Shown here in pieces: positions 5,863-12,827 of a stretch of 15,547 nucleotides of DNA (positions within the stretch are counted from its first letter, which is position 1; each line of letters opens with the position of its first letter). The stretch covers positions 1 through 15,547 of the forward strand of contig JAFXWT010000058.1 of NCBI GenBank assembly GCA_017542695.1. Direction: 5' to 3'. The notes under the pieces are model-generated. The model did no database searches and was not told the DNA's origin. It worked only from the letters and a program-made list of their open reading frames with translations. Both the position numbers and the translations under genes were made by a program. Source of the stretch: Clostridia bacterium (GTDB lineage Bacteria > Bacillota_A > Clostridia > Oscillospirales > CAG-272).

Positions 5863-6784
5863 ACTGTCAAAGAAATATTTTGCCGAGTGCGGCGAGCCGA
5901 TGATGGAGCGCGACTTCCCCGAAATGATCGGAAAATGCGCGTTCGCGCTGTGCGGCGAGGGCTCGGAATGTCTGGGATATGACGACGACGTTTCGCGCGA
6001 TCACGATTTTGAACCGGGGTTCTGCGTTTTCGTTCCCGACGATACGGACGAAAAAACGCTGTTTCGCCTCGAACGCGCGTACGCAAAGCTGCCGCATAGC
6101 TTTGAAGGTTACGATCGCCAGCGGCTCTCTCCCGTCGGCGGGCGGCGGCACGGAGTTATCAGGATCGGCGATTTTTTTGAAAAATTTGTCGGCGATCGCC
6201 GCGGCGAGTTGTCGCTCCTGAGATTTGCGACGATCGAGCCGCATTTTCTGCTCTCGGCGACGAACGGAGAAGTGTTCCGAGACGACGGCGGGGAGTTTTC
6301 GGCGATACGCGAAAATCTCAAAAGTATGCCCGTTGACGCGTGGCTCAAACGCATCGCGGGTCATCTGCTGATGGCAAAGCAGTCAGGGCAGTACAATTTT
6401 ACGCGGTGCGTCGAGCACGGCGAGTACGGCGCAGCGCAGCTCTGCGCAATAGAATACGCAAAACATGTGACGGAGTTGGTTTTCCTGATCAATCACGCGT
6501 ATTCGCCTTTCTATAAGTGGAAATTCCGCGCGATGCGGGGACTTGAAAAACTCGGGGAACTCGCCGATATTCTGGAATTTCTCATCTCGACCGAATCGGA
6601 CGGCAAGACGGTCGAAAACAAATACGGCATTATCGAGGACGTTGCGGGGATGATAATATGCGAGCTTCAAAATCTCGGCATTACCGACGCGATCTGCGGC
6701 GATCTCGAAAAGCACGCTTACAGCGTAAACGATAAAATATCAAACAACGAACTGCGCCAGATGAACGTTCTGGCGAGCGTTTAA
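5849..6784 (+). CDS. DUF4037 family protein with nucleotidyltransferase-like motif
   Basis: This 311-residue cytoplasmic protein is recognised as DUF4037 from its N-terminal block (GEGSECLGYDDDVSRDHDF, residues 36-54) and the C-terminal block VFLINHAYSPFYKWKFRAMR. The first block fits the minimal polymerase-beta-type nucleotidyltransferase pattern: Gly38-Ser39, eleven residues, then Asp51-x-Asp53. The C-terminal half is helical, like the substrate-binding bundle of such enzymes. The reaction is unknown; transfer of a nucleotide to a small molecule or protein is inference from fold and motif. The start at ATG 5849 overlaps the TPR gene by 14 bases and has GGGCGG upstream. The stop codon overlaps the ribosome binding site of thioredoxin. 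Membership of the family is more certain than any activity. Confidence 0.83.
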   Translation: MTGLELSKKYFAECGEPMMERDFPEMIGKCAFALCGEGSECLGYDDDVSRDHDFEPGFCVFVPDDTDEKTLFRLERAYAKLPHSFEGYDRQRLSPVGGRRHGVIRIGDFFEKFVGDRRGELSLLRFATIEPHFLLSATNGEVFRDDGGEFSAIRENLKSMPVDAWLKRIAGHLLMAKQSGQYNFTRCVEHGEYGAAQLCAIEYAKHVTELVFLINHAYSPFYKWKFRAMRGLEKLGELADILEFLISTESDGKTVENKYGIIEDVAGMIICELQNLGITDAICGDLEKHAYSVNDKISNNELRQMNVLASV

Positions 6785-6794
6785 GGAGGAAAAA

Positions 6795-7106
6795 ATGGTA
6801 CATCTTACGGAACAAAGCTATGAAAACGAAGTAAACGTAAAGGACACGCTCGTCGTTATCGACTTTTGGGCGTCGTGGTGCGGTCCCTGCAAAATGCTCG
6901 CGCCGATCTTTGAAAAAGTCGCGGGAGACATGACGGACGTCAAATTCTGCAAGGTCAACGTTGACGAAGAACCCGAGCTTGCGAGAAAATTCATGATATC
7001 GAGCATCCCGACCGTTATCTGCGTCAAAAACGGCGAGCAGAAGGATATCAACGTCGGCTATATGGGCGAGGGCGAGCTTCGCGCGTATATCGAGAAAAAC
7101 AAATAA
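6795..7106 (+). CDS. trxA: Thioredoxin
   Basis: This small cytoplasmic dithiol-disulfide oxidoreductase has 103 residues, normal for the family. The active site WCGPC is intact with Cys29 and Cys32, preceded by VVIDFWAS. The cis-proline is Pro72 in SIPT, and the buried aspartate is in VVIDFW. One extra cysteine is in KFCKVN (residue 52) and another in VICVKNG. AAGGAGGA at 6783-6790 lies 4 to 5 bases before the ATG and overlaps the preceding stop codon, so expression with the DUF4037 gene is likely. Reverse rubrerythrin follows after 36 bases, which places two redox-protection genes at the end of the operon. No thioredoxin reductase gene is in the window. Confidence 0.95.
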   Translation: MVHLTEQSYENEVNVKDTLVVIDFWASWCGPCKMLAPIFEKVAGDMTDVKFCKVNVDEEPELARKFMISSIPTVICVKNGEQKDINVGYMGEGELRAYIEKNK

Positions 7107-7142
7107 GGCACCGAAAAAATTATATAAGCGGAGGAAATACCT

Positions 7143-7691
7143 ATGAAAAAATGGAGATGCACAGTTTGCGGCGAGATAGTCGAGTCCGACGTCCGCCCCG
7201 ACAAATGCCCGAGATGCAAAGTTCCGGGTGAAAAATTCGTTGAGGTCGTCGAAGAGGAAATGACTTGGGCGGCGGAGCACGTCGTCGGCGTTGCGAAAGG
7301 CGTTCCCGAGGATATTGTCGAAGATCTTCGCTCGAATTTCAACGCGGAGTGTTCCGAGGTCGGAATGTATCTTGCAATGAGCCGCGTCGCTGCCCGCGAG
7401 GGATATCCGGAGATCGCGGAATATTGGAAGACAGCGGCTTATGAGGAGGCGGAGCACGCCGCGAAATTCGCCGAGCTTCTCGGCGAGTGCGTGAGCGACT
7501 CGACGGAAGAGAACCTCAAAGTCCGCGCCGCCGCCGAAAACGGCGCAACGGCAGGGAAGACAGACCTTGCGAAACGCGCAAAGGCGCTGAACCTCGACGC
7601 TATCCACGACACCGTTCACGAGATTGCGCGCGACGAAGCTCGCCACGGCAAAGCGTTCGCCGGACTGCTGAAGAGATATTTCGGAAAATAA
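7143..7691 (+). CDS. Reverse rubrerythrin (N-terminal rubredoxin domain, ferritin-like domain)
   Basis: This non-haem di-iron peroxidase reduces hydrogen peroxide, and in clostridia also contributes to oxygen reduction, with electrons from NADH through rubredoxin-type carriers. The domain order is reversed relative to classical rubrerythrin. A rubredoxin-like iron site occupies residues 1-35 (Cys6, Cys9, Cys22, Cys25), followed by the ferritin-like four-helix domain. That domain carries [14 protein letters not shown] near 67-80, the first ExxH at Glu102/His105 (EEAEH) and the second at Glu165/His168 (DEARH). The length of 182 residues is normal for the reverse type. GGAGG lies about 8 bases before the ATG. 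It is the last gene before a strong terminator and probably co-transcribed with thioredoxin. All expected ligands are present. Confidence 0.93.
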   Translation: MKKWRCTVCGEIVESDVRPDKCPRCKVPGEKFVEVVEEEMTWAAEHVVGVAKGVPEDIVEDLRSNFNAECSEVGMYLAMSRVAAREGYPEIAEYWKTAAYEEAEHAAKFAELLGECVSDSTEENLKVRAAAENGATAGKTDLAKRAKALNLDAIHDTVHEIARDEARHGKAFAGLLKRYFGK

Positions 7692-7704
7692 TTTTCCAAA
7701 CAAC

Positions 7705-7733
7705 AAAAAGCGTCCCGAGCGGGACGCTTTTTT
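7705..7733. terminator. Bidirectional Rho-independent terminator
   Basis: Perfect stem GCGTCCC/GGGACGC (7710-7716 with 7721-7727, loop GAGC) flanked by five A's before and six T's after. It ends the GH20-to-rubrerythrin operon on + and, reading the A-tract as U's, the protease-lipoprotein operon on -, whose last stop is only 12 bases away. Confidence 0.93.
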
Positions 7734-7744
7734 GCGTTTGATAT

Positions 7745-7786
7745 TTACTCGAACATCGCTTCAAACGTCGAGAGCGGTGATCCGTC
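7745..7786 (-). repeat. 42-base sequence duplicated at 8427-8468 (gene 3' ends)
   Basis: The last 42 bases of this gene and of the protease gene (8427-8468) match at 40 positions. The two differences are both silent, so the 13 encoded residues and the stop are identical. The match ends abruptly; the rest of the shared domain is much less similar. Confidence 0.85.
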
Positions 7787-8383
7787 AACGACGGTAACGG
7801 TCAATTCGACGACGCTTTCGCCGTTTTCGATGAAACACATATACTGCGTCATACTGACTCCGTTCGCGGTGAGCGAAATCGGCAGGACGGTGCAGTTGAC
7901 GGTGCCCAGCATCGCGTCAAACGGCTCGTTTACGGCAACGTCACTATATCCGATCTGAGTGTAGTACATTGTAAGAGTCTGAGCCATAATTTCTATGAAA
8001 TCGGGGATCTGATAACCGCCGAGCGGTTCTTCCACTATCGTGATGTTGTTGCCTGTCGAATTGTCCGCGACCATGAACGGAGAAGTTGCGCCGACTACCC
8101 AACCGACGGGAGCTTTGAATTTCAGCCCGACGTCGTTGTTGACGTACGTGTATTCATTAACGACGACGGGAGCGGTCGTTGTCGCTGTCGTCGGTGCGGC
8201 TGTAGTCGGCTCCGCTGTCGTTGTCGCCGTTGTTGTCGCTGTCGTCGGCACGGCGGTTGTTGTCGCTGTTGTCGGCTCTGCCGTTGTCATTTCCGGCGTT
8301 TTTTCGCCGCCGCAGGAAACGAGAAGAACTATTGAGGAAACGACCACGATGGCCGAGATCAGAAGTGATAATGTCTTTTTCAT
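7745..8383 (-). CDS. Secreted lipoprotein with Thr-rich linker and C-terminal domain shared with the neighbouring protease
   Basis: The function is not recognised. The start is ATG 8383 (212 residues): AAGGAG lies 9 bases upstream, and a longer reading would cross the end of the neighbouring gene. The first 23 residues are a lipoprotein signal peptide with lipobox LVSC, so Cys24 would be lipidated and the protein anchored outside the membrane. Residues 33-72 are a low-complexity linker of Thr, Ala and Pro (TTATTTA, EPTT units), a likely glycosylated spacer. Residues 76-212 form a globular domain beginning YTYVNNDVGLKFKAPVGW, resembling the last 135 residues of the upstream protease. The final 13 residues, DGSPLSTFEAMFE, are identical in both. 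It follows the protease by 43 bases and is probably in its operon. Confidence 0.85.
   Translation of the reverse strand: MKKTLSLLISAIVVVSSIVLLVSCGGEKTPEMTTAEPTTATTTAVPTTATTTATTTAEPTTAAPTTATTTAPVVVNEYTYVNNDVGLKFKAPVGWVVGATSPFMVADNSTGNNITIVEEPLGGYQIPDFIEIMAQTLTMYYTQIGYSDVAVNEPFDAMLGTVNCTVLPISLTANGVSMTQYMCFIENGESVVELTVTVVDGSPLSTFEAMFE
8168..8287 (-). repeat. Low-complexity Thr/Ala/Pro coding repeat
   Basis: About 40 codons alternating Thr, Ala, Pro and Val (ACGACAGC-type triplets) form irregular tandem units encoding the stalk of the lipoprotein. It is probably prone to length change between strains. Confidence 0.8.
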
Positions 8384-8426
8384 TTTGAATTTCTCCTTAT
8401 ATTTATACATTTTTGATATAGGTGGA

Positions 8427-10409
8427 TTACTCGAACATCGCCTCGAACGTCGAGAGCGGTGATCCGTCATAAATATTGATCTGAATGAGTATTATCGAGT
8501 CGCCGGAGGCCTTATAATACACGTATTGATTTATCGACTGACCGCCCGTCGAAACCGTTATTGTTTCCATTTGGAACTCACTGCTACCGAGCGTCACGGT
8601 CTTCGGTTTTGAAATAGCCACGGAAATTCCGCTTTGAGAAAACATTGATTTTGCCGTCGAATTTATAAGATCCATATATTCGTCAACCGTAAGTCCGGAT
8701 AACTGAGATACCATGATCGACACGTTGTTGTCCGACATATATTCTTCCGCGGAGAAATACGGATCGGTTTCGATGATCCATTTGTCGGGAGCTTTGAACT
8801 TGACGCCGAACTCGCTGTCAACATAGTCGTATTTTTCGACAGTGCCGCCTTTTTTGTATGAGAACATCCAATATTCGAGGACTTTGCTCTTGTTCGTGTA
8901 CGCGCTGCGGTACGCGACGCCGATATAGAGCGTCATATTTGACGTCGATCTGTTTTTGAACGACATTGCCGAGACGGTTTTGCCGTTGTAAGTTGACGTG
9001 TACGTCTGATCTATCGCAGTTTCGTCTTCATCGAGAAGAACGCAAAAGATGCCGCGCGTTTCTTCGGCGGATTTCGACTGGATGATAATGTTGATCGTTT
9101 CGCCCGGCATAAGCGTGATCTTATAAATGTCGGAGTCGTTCGACTTGCTGAGCTTGCCGTGGACCGTTATACCGTTTTCGTCGAGCGGTTGCGCGTTTTC
9201 TATGTAATCGTTTCCTTCTTCTTCTTCAATGATGTTTTCTTTCGGCTCGATGGTGAAGTACGGACCGTACGTTGTCGCAAAGTCCTTCATCGAAACAGGG
9301 TTCGAGCGGTCGAGACGGTCGATCTCTCTTGCGGAGATGGCAAAGTTGAGATTCTGCCCGTTTTTATATGAAAGCGAGTTGATGCCGATGACCTCGCCGT
9401 ACACGTTGAACAGCGGACCGCCTGAGTTCCCCTGCGAGATCGCCGCGTTGTGCTGAACGAAGTGAACGCCGTTCATCACTCTGTCGGGAGACGCGACGAC
9501 GCCCGTCGAAAACGAAAGCGTAAGCCCTTCGGAACTGCCGACGGCGTAGACCGTTGCGCCGCCGTTCGCAAGCTCACGGCAAACGGGAAGGTATGGTATA
9601 TCTTTTCCAGATCCCGCGGCTTTGACGATCGCGATATCGAGATTCTTGTCAAAAGCGAGTACGGTATTTACGTACAGAATGTCGTTGGCAATGTATATTT
9701 TGGCTGTGTATGCGTTTTCGATGACGTGATAATTTGTGACGAACACGCCCTCATCTATCGCAAAGCAAGTGCCGAGTCCGAGCGCGACGTTCGAGTTGTC
9801 GAAGATCCTGATCTCTCCGACGCTTTTCTTGGCGCGATCGTAGATCTGCTCGGATGTCAGTACTTCAAGAGAATAGCTTTCCGTCGTCGTATAGCCGCAG
9901 CGATCGCAGATGTGAGCGATCGTCCCCGCCGCCTTGCACGTCGCGGGAATGGTTATCTTGTCGCTGAATTTGTGCCCGATAGGGTCGAACAGCTTTTCGG
10001 AGTACGAGTCGCCGCAGCGCGAACACGTGTGAAGCGTAAGTCCGTCCTCGGTGCACGTCGGCGCGACTGTCGATATGACGTAATCGTGGCCGAGCGCCGC
10101 CGTTTCGTTTTCGAGATACTTGTCGCCGCAGCGCGAGCACGTAAAGAGCGTGCCGCCGACTTCGGTGCAAGTCGGATCAAGCTGAGATGATTCGTAGTTG
10201 TGACCGAGCGGTTCGGTGTAGCCGGATATCTTCTCCTTTCCGCACTTTGAACAGGTCGACGTGGTGAATCCCTTTTCGGTACAAGTCGGAGGAGTGACGA
10301 CCTTGTCGTAGCTATGGAACACACAGCATCCGCATACCACGAGCAAGATTGCCGCAAGCATCACCGCGAGAGCGGACGACTTGATAAAATATGAGAATCT
10401 TTTTTTCAT
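8427..10409 (-). CDS. Secreted trypsin-like serine protease with N-terminal cysteine repeats
   Basis: This is a 660-residue extracellular or surface protein. The start is ATG 10409 with AGGAG 7 bases upstream. Domains in order: hydrophobic signal at 11-27, possibly a lipoprotein signal ending VCGC (Cys28); four 38-residue repeats at 41-180, each with C-x9-C-x2-C and three with a later LGH/IGH histidine, suggesting metal binding; a chymotrypsin-fold protease of the HtrA/S1C type at about 189-365 with His228 (TNYHVIE), Asp258 (LDIAIVK) and Ser329 (QGNSGGP); a beta-rich segment at about 400-520 (NDSDIYKITLMPGETI) resembling bacterial pre-peptidase C-terminal domains; and a domain at 525-660 shared with the adjacent lipoprotein. 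No PDZ domain follows the protease, unlike DegP/HtrA. The substrate is unknown. It has its own promoter divergent from glutamate dehydrogenase. Confidence 0.88.
   Translation of the reverse strand: MKKRFSYFIKSSALAVMLAAILLVVCGCCVFHSYDKVVTPPTCTEKGFTTSTCSKCGKEKISGYTEPLGHNYESSQLDPTCTEVGGTLFTCSRCGDKYLENETAALGHDYVISTVAPTCTEDGLTLHTCSRCGDSYSEKLFDPIGHKFSDKITIPATCKAAGTIAHICDRCGYTTTESYSLEVLTSEQIYDRAKKSVGEIRIFDNSNVALGLGTCFAIDEGVFVTNYHVIENAYTAKIYIANDILYVNTVLAFDKNLDIAIVKAAGSGKDIPYLPVCRELANGGATVYAVGSSEGLTLSFSTGVVASPDRVMNGVHFVQHNAAISQGNSGGPLFNVYGEVIGINSLSYKNGQNLNFAISAREIDRLDRSNPVSMKDFATTYGPYFTIEPKENIIEEEEGNDYIENAQPLDENGITVHGKLSKSNDSDIYKITLMPGETINIIIQSKSAEETRGIFCVLLDEDETAIDQTYTSTYNGKTVSAMSFKNRSTSNMTLYIGVAYRSAYTNKSKVLEYWMFSYKKGGTVEKYDYVDSEFGVKFKAPDKWIIETDPYFSAEEYMSDNNVSIMVSQLSGLTVDEYMDLINSTAKSMFSQSGISVAISKPKTVTLGSSEFQMETITVSTGGQSINQYVYYKASGDSIILIQINIYDGSPLSTFEAMFE
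9864..10289 (-). repeat. Four tandem 114-base (38-residue) cysteine repeats
   Basis: The units begin at residues 41, 79, 117 and 155 of the protease, exactly 38 residues apart. The consensus is PTCTE-G, then TC-(S)-CG, then LGH(D/N/K)(Y/F). The fourth unit is shorter and degenerate (PATCKAAG...ICDRCG) and lacks the histidine. Similar cysteine repeats occur in many secreted proteins of gut Clostridia; their role is not established. Confidence 0.85.
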
Positions 10410-10440
10410 TACGCGCTCCTTATAATAGTATTGCAAAAAC

Positions 10441-10469
10441 AGTATAGCATAATAATCAAGTTTTGTAAA
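10441..10469 (-). promoter_or_regulatory. Sigma-A-type promoter of the protease-lipoprotein operon
   Basis: On -, TTTACA (10469-10464) and TATACT (10446-10441) are separated by 17 bases, with TGC directly before the -10 (extended -10). Transcription would start near 10434, about 25 bases before the ATG at 10409. It is divergent from the glutamate dehydrogenase promoter about 70 bases away, so one regulator could affect both. Confidence 0.72.
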
Positions 10470-10537
10470 GAGTTTTTGTCACAATATAGCGAAATGCGAA
10501 AATCCGTCGAAAACGCGCGGCGATTTCCGCGGCGATA

Positions 10538-10565
10538 TTGACATTTTTCAGATAATAATTATAAT
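10538..10565 (+). promoter_or_regulatory. Near-consensus promoter of glutamate dehydrogenase
   Basis: A perfect TTGACA at 10538-10543 is followed after 16 bases by TATAAT at 10560-10565, in a very AT-rich stretch that offers alternative -10 registers. Transcription would start near 10572, about 43 bases before the ATG. It is the strongest match to consensus in the window, consistent with high expression of a central metabolic enzyme. Confidence 0.82.
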
Positions 10566-10614
10566 ATATATCGTGGAAGCGGAAAATCCGCAAATAATCA
10601 AAATGAGGTAAGAT

Positions 10615-11877
10615 ATGAAAGAATACAACGCTTTTGAAAACTTTCTCACAACGTTCGGCAGAGCCGCCGACATAATGGGGCTCTCCGAGGACGACAGACG
10701 CCGCATCGCGTATCCCGAAAGACAGGTCGAGGCGACGCTCCGTGTCAGAATGGACGACGGCAGTGTAAAGACGTTTGAGGGTTACAGAGTTCAGCACAAC
10801 TCGGCGCTCGGCCCGTACAAGGGCGGTCTGCGCTATCATCAGAACGCCGATATCAACGAAGTGCGCGCTCTTTCCGCATGGATGAGCATCAAGTGCGCCG
10901 TCGCGTCGATCCCCTACGGCGGCGGCAAGGGCGGCATCACGGTCGACCCGTCGAAGCTCTCCGAGGGCGAGCTTGAAAGACTGACAAGAGCGTATGTTGA
11001 CGCGATATATCCCGTCATCGGACCGGAAACCGACATCCCCGCGCCCGACGTGAACACAAACGGCAAGATAATGGGCTGGTTCTGCGACGAGTACTCGAAG
11101 CTCCGCGGCTCTTTCACGCCCGCGTGCGTCACGGGCAAGCCGATAGCGATCGGCGGCAGTCTCGGACGCGAAGAGGCGACGGGACTCGGCGTTGTGACGG
11201 CGGCAAAATCAATGCTCGCAAATTACGGCTACGAGCTGAAGGGCAAGAGAGTCGCCGTTCAGGGCAATGGAAACGTCGGCAGCGTTTCGTCGAAGTATTT
11301 TGCAAAAGAGGGCTGCGTTATCGTCGCCGCGTCCGACGTTTCGGGCGCTGTTTTCGATCCCGCGGGACTTGACGGCGAGCTGCTTCGCAAAATGGCTGTC
11401 GAGCGCAAGCTCCTTTCCGAATACCCGCTCGGCAAGGGCGCGTCGTTCGTCGCGGGCGCCGAGGGCAACAAAAAGCTCCTTTCGTGCGATACGGACATCC
11501 TTGTTCCCGCCGCGCTCGAAAATCAGATCGACGCGACGAGCGCGGGCGATGTTAAAGCGAAATTCATTATCGAGGCGGCGAACGGACCGACGACGGCGGA
11601 CGCCGACGTGATACTCGAAAAGATGGGAGTTGTCGTCGTTCCGGACATCCTTGCGAACTGCGGCGGCGTTGTTGTTTCGTATTTCGAGTGGTCTCAAAAC
11701 CTGAACAGATACTACCTCGGAGTCGATGAGATCAACGCGCGCCTCATTACAAAGATGAACAGCGCGGTGAAGAACGTGTTTGACATATCGAAGAAATACG
11801 GATGCTCGCTCCGCATGGGCGCGTACATCTCCGCCGTATCAAAGATTGACGAAGCGATGAAACTGCTTGGAAAATAA
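10615..11877 (+). CDS. gdhA: Glutamate dehydrogenase (Glu/Leu/Phe/Val dehydrogenase family)
   Basis: This enzyme interconverts glutamate and 2-oxoglutarate plus ammonia in the cytoplasm, linking amino-acid fermentation and nitrogen assimilation. Its 420 residues fit the compact hexameric type (GudB/RocG and archaeal GdhA) rather than the longer 450-residue type. Substrate-domain motifs are GPYKGGLRYH with Lys69, Lys93 in SIKC, the catalytic Lys105 in PYGGGKGGI, and Asp145 in PAPDVNT. The Rossmann domain has GNGNVG (Gly217, 219, 222) and Asp241 after the second strand (ASDVSG), which suggests NAD use, though this is not proof. GAGGTAAG lies about 7 bases before ATG 10615. It is monocistronic: it has its own near-consensus promoter and a terminator 17 bases after the stop. 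The family is certain; the coenzyme and physiological direction are inferred. Confidence 0.96.
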   Translation: MKEYNAFENFLTTFGRAADIMGLSEDDRRRIAYPERQVEATLRVRMDDGSVKTFEGYRVQHNSALGPYKGGLRYHQNADINEVRALSAWMSIKCAVASIPYGGGKGGITVDPSKLSEGELERLTRAYVDAIYPVIGPETDIPAPDVNTNGKIMGWFCDEYSKLRGSFTPACVTGKPIAIGGSLGREEATGLGVVTAAKSMLANYGYELKGKRVAVQGNGNVGSVSSKYFAKEGCVIVAASDVSGAVFDPAGLDGELLRKMAVERKLLSEYPLGKGASFVAGAEGNKKLLSCDTDILVPAALENQIDATSAGDVKAKFIIEAANGPTTADADVILEKMGVVVVPDILANCGGVVVSYFEWSQNLNRYYLGVDEINARLITKMNSAVKNVFDISKKYGCSLRMGAYISAVSKIDEAMKLLGK

Positions 11878-11893
11878 TTGAAATAACAGCGTT

Positions 11894-11925
11894 ATCGGCG
11901 GGCTTGCCCGCCGATTTTGTTTTTT
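11894..11925 (+). terminator. Rho-independent terminator of glutamate dehydrogenase
   Basis: The stem ATCGGCGGG/CCCGCCGAT (11894-11902 with 11907-11915, loop CTTG) is followed by TTTGTTTTTT. The next promoter begins only 5 bases after the T-tract, so transcription units are tightly packed here. Confidence 0.92.
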
Positions 11926-11930
11926 CCGTC

Positions 11931-11959
11931 TTGACAATTATAATAAAAAGTATTAGAAT
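11931..11959 (+). promoter_or_regulatory. Promoter of the HAD phosphatase-oxidoreductase operon
   Basis: A perfect TTGACA at 11931-11936 and TAGAAT at 11954-11959 are 17 bases apart; a second possible -10, TATAAT, lies at 11961-11966 but with a long spacer. The leader to ATG 11997 is about 30 bases. Confidence 0.72.
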
Positions 11960-11996
11960 ATATAATGGTCTAAAATGGGCAAACGGAGAATTAAAA

Positions 11997-12812
11997 ATGG
12001 ATATTAAGGACATTAAACTGTTTCTTTTCGACATGGACGGCACGATCTACCTCGGGTACGATCTTTTTCCGTTCACGAAAGAACTGCTTTTAACGATAAA
12101 AGCGCAAGGAAAGCACTACCTTTTCATGACGAACAATTCGTCGATGAACGTGTCGGCATACGTCAAGAAAATGGAAAAGCTCGGCATCGAGAGTGTCGAG
12201 GAAGATTTTCTGACCTCGGCGCAGGTGACGGCGATGTATCTTTCCGCCAATCTCGCGGGGAAGAAGCTCTACGCCTCGGGCACGCGCAGCTTCATCGAGG
12301 AACTGAAAAACTCGGAGGCGATCATCACCGAGGAATATTCGGACGATATCGAGGGCGTCGTAATGGGATACGACACGGAGCTGACTTTCCAAAAACTCTG
12401 GAACATATCGAAGATACTGACGGAGAAGGACGTGCCGTATATCGCGGCGAACCCCGACCTCGTTTGTCCGACTGAGTTCGGATCGGTGCCCGACTGCGGC
12501 TCGGTTGCCGAAATGATATACAACGCGACGGGAAAGCGCCCGCATTTCATCGGCAAGCCGCGTCCCGAAATGCCGCTGTTCGCCATTGAAAAAATGAAGA
12601 AAAAGGACGAGTCGATCGACCTCTGCAACACTCTCGTCATCGGCGACAGACTTTATACCGACATTGCCTGCGGACTCAACGCGGGCGCACACACGCTGCT
12701 CGTTTTCAGCGGAGAAACGACGCGCGAGCAAGCGCAGATCAGTCCGTATCAGGCGGAATTCAAAATGCAGGACTGCGGGGAGCTTCTCCGCTTACTTAAA
12801 GAAAATAACTAA
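11997..12812 (+). CDS. HAD-superfamily subfamily IIA phosphatase (NagD/PGP-like)
   Basis: This is a 271-residue cytoplasmic phosphatase. The start is ATG 11997, with GGAG 8 bases upstream; in-frame codons further upstream lie in the terminator and promoter. All four HAD motifs are present: DMDGT with nucleophile Asp12 and acid/base Asp14, Thr45 in FMTNNSS, Lys187 in FIGKPRPEM, and Asp217/Asp222 in VIGDRLYTDI. The cap domain lies between motifs II and III, as in subfamily IIA (NagD, AraL, PGP, 4-nitrophenylphosphatases). Members remove phosphate from nucleotides, sugar phosphates, glycerol phosphate or phosphoglycolate. The next gene, 15 bases on, is a GlpA-like oxidoreductase, so glycerol phosphate or a related metabolite is an attractive but unproven substrate. 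The family is secure, the substrate open. Confidence 0.92.
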   Translation: MDIKDIKLFLFDMDGTIYLGYDLFPFTKELLLTIKAQGKHYLFMTNNSSMNVSAYVKKMEKLGIESVEEDFLTSAQVTAMYLSANLAGKKLYASGTRSFIEELKNSEAIITEEYSDDIEGVVMGYDTELTFQKLWNISKILTEKDVPYIAANPDLVCPTEFGSVPDCGSVAEMIYNATGKRPHFIGKPRPEMPLFAIEKMKKKDESIDLCNTLVIGDRLYTDIACGLNAGAHTLLVFSGETTREQAQISPYQAEFKMQDCGELLRLLKENN

Positions 12813-12827
12813 CAATCGGAGGAAAAC

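Noticed and set aside
6681..7706. 341-codon open frame on the - strand
   Set aside because: It is antisense to thioredoxin and rubrerythrin, both certain, and runs through a terminator region; its Arg/Phe/Ala-rich translation has no motif.
9450..10190. 246-codon + frame opposite the protease
   Set aside because: It is antisense to the protease domain and cysteine repeats, with an Arg/Val-rich translation and no ribosome binding site.
9864..10289. Regular 114-base repeats considered as a CRISPR array
   Set aside because: They are in-frame protein repeats with diverged sequence throughout and no unique spacers.
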